Shown in pieces: positions 13,474 through 14,144 of a stretch of DNA of 14,144 nt. The stretch's first letter is position 1; every line of letters begins with the position of its first letter. Position numbers and translations under genes: made by a program. Below the pieces are notes generated by a model, which made no database searches, had not been told where the DNA came from, and saw nothing but the letters and a program-made list of their open reading frames with translations. Location of the stretch: NCBI GenBank assembly GCA_944323095.1, contig CALURE010000029.1, positions 1 to 14,144 on the forward strand, written 5' to 3'. The DNA is from Candidatus Gastranaerophilales bacterium. Lineage in GTDB: Bacteria; Cyanobacteriota; Vampirovibrionia; Gastranaerophilales; Gastranaerophilaceae.

Positions 13474-14144
13474 TTATTTACTTTCTTTTGTTAATTTTAA
13501 AAGCGCTGTATATGACGGCAATATAGTTGTTTTGCCATCCATTGTAGCCTTATCAATTGCTTTTTTTATATTTGGTTCAATGATAATTTTTTCCTGCGGA
13601 ATTCCTGCATATTTTAATCTTAATGCCATATCGTTTGCGCGGGTGCCTGATGTTATGACAAGTTTCTGCGCATTTTTCAATTGTTCAAAATCACTGTCCC
13701 ACAGCCAGGAAATATCCCTTCCGTCTGCATAGTTATCGTTAATTGCAATTACGATATTAGAGTTTAAATCAACGGTTTTCAAAACTTCACTTGCGCCTGT
13801 CGGATTTTTGATAAGCTGAATTACTGTTTGATTTCCGTTAATCATACGTTTTTCTGTCCGTCCGAAAATAGCATGGTATGTATCAAGCGCTTTTTGAATT
13901 TCTTCCTGATTTAAGCCGTTTTCAAACGCAAAAGCAATAGACGCAAGTGCATTATATGCATTGTAAAGACCTGAGAGGTTTACTGTAAATTCAAACGATA
14001 ATCCTCTGTTTTTGACCGTAATTATAGAATAATCGTTAAAAACTTTTACATCGGCAGGATAATTGCAGTCAGGTCTTTTGTATCCGCATTTCGGGCAGTA
14101 ATAGTGCCCCTGTTGGGCAAAGAATTGTTTTGAGTATTTTAGCT
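13474..14144 (-). CDS. murT: MurT, lipid II isoglutaminyl synthase subunit (5' end missing)
   Basis: The C-terminal 223 residues; the gene runs past the window edge. In the known MurT/GatD complex, MurT is the Mur-ligase-like ATP-using subunit that, with ammonia from GatD, amidates the D-glutamate of lipid II to D-isoglutamine. Visible here: CPKCG (C at about 14095-14097), the second half of the Cys4 zinc ribbon found in MurT; SGLYNAYNALASIAFAFENG, typical of the Mur-ligase C-terminal domain; and NDNYADGRDISWLWDSDFE, the hallmark of the MurT C-terminal (DUF1727) domain, where the Asp corresponds to the region completing the GatD active site. The frame is open with no Met required at 13845, where the same frame simply continues upstream. 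pdxJ follows; gatD does not follow downstream. Confidence 0.9.
   Translation of the reverse strand, partial: LKYSKQFFAQQGHYYCPKCGYKRPDCNYPADVKVFNDYSIITVKNRGLSFEFTVNLSGLYNAYNALASIAFAFENGLNQEEIQKALDTYHAIFGRTEKRMINGNQTVIQLIKNPTGASEVLKTVDLNSNIVIAINDNYADGRDISWLWDSDFEQLKNAQKLVITSGTRANDMALRLKYAGIPQEKIIIEPNIKKAIDKATMDGKTTILPSYTALLKLTKESK

Noticed and set aside
1..14144. CRISPR array, insertion sequence or prophage
   Set aside because: No regularly spaced direct repeats, transposase, integrase or phage structural genes are seen on either strand.

Overview
This AT-rich window looks like chromosome from an uncultured gut-type relative of the Cyanobacteria, most likely Gastranaerophilales/Melainabacteria (Vampirovibrionia). 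The reasons are low GC, Gram-negative-style exported and outer-membrane proteins, and two prepilin-like proteins with the hydrophobic signature FTLAEVLITLGIIGVVAA, which I associate with that group. This placement is inferred from protein style only. Most of the window is housekeeping. I see no CRISPR array, insertion sequence, prophage gene, tRNA or rRNA.

Left part (1-2700, minus strand): an AT-only terminator-like palindrome, a doubtful 69-aa ORF, gltX (glutamyl-tRNA synthetase) with its own promoter and terminator, and a 234-aa prepilin with a textbook leader. Facing away from the prepilin is a 56-aa ribbon-helix-helix gene (2818-2988). The gap between them holds a perfect 10-bp inverted repeat over the predicted prepilin promoter, plus a third half-site.

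Middle (3037-8050, plus strand): a cell-envelope cluster. It encodes an exported protein with an acidic linker and a beta-rich C-terminus, an FtsB/DivIC-like division protein followed 15 nt later by a large TPR protein, an exported HEXXH metallopeptidase-like protein with a strong promoter, and an S41 C-terminal processing protease with an intact Ser-Lys-Gln active site. A strong bidirectional terminator (8155-8187) closes the cluster.

Right of that (8204-9503, minus strand): a Cys-rich 97-aa protein that may have an Sm-like barrel, and a second prepilin with an unusually long leader containing a degenerate duplicate of its own cleavage motif. gyrB (9622-12165, plus strand) starts divergently from the prepilin. 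An 11-bp perfect inverted repeat overlaps the -35 of its likely promoter, and the protein carries the long insertion between the TOPRIM core and the C-terminus.

Right end (12406-14144, minus strand): an operon reading murT (its 5' end lies outside the window), pdxJ, and a 104-aa zinc-ribbon-like protein overlapping pdxJ by 4 nt. It converges on gyrB, and the gyrB terminator hairpin extends into the last codons of the zinc-ribbon gene.

The points most worth a second look are the RHH/operator/prepilin module, the duplicated prepilin leader, the possible Sm-like Cys-rich protein, and the gyrB operator-like repeat. No clearly new multi-gene system is visible.
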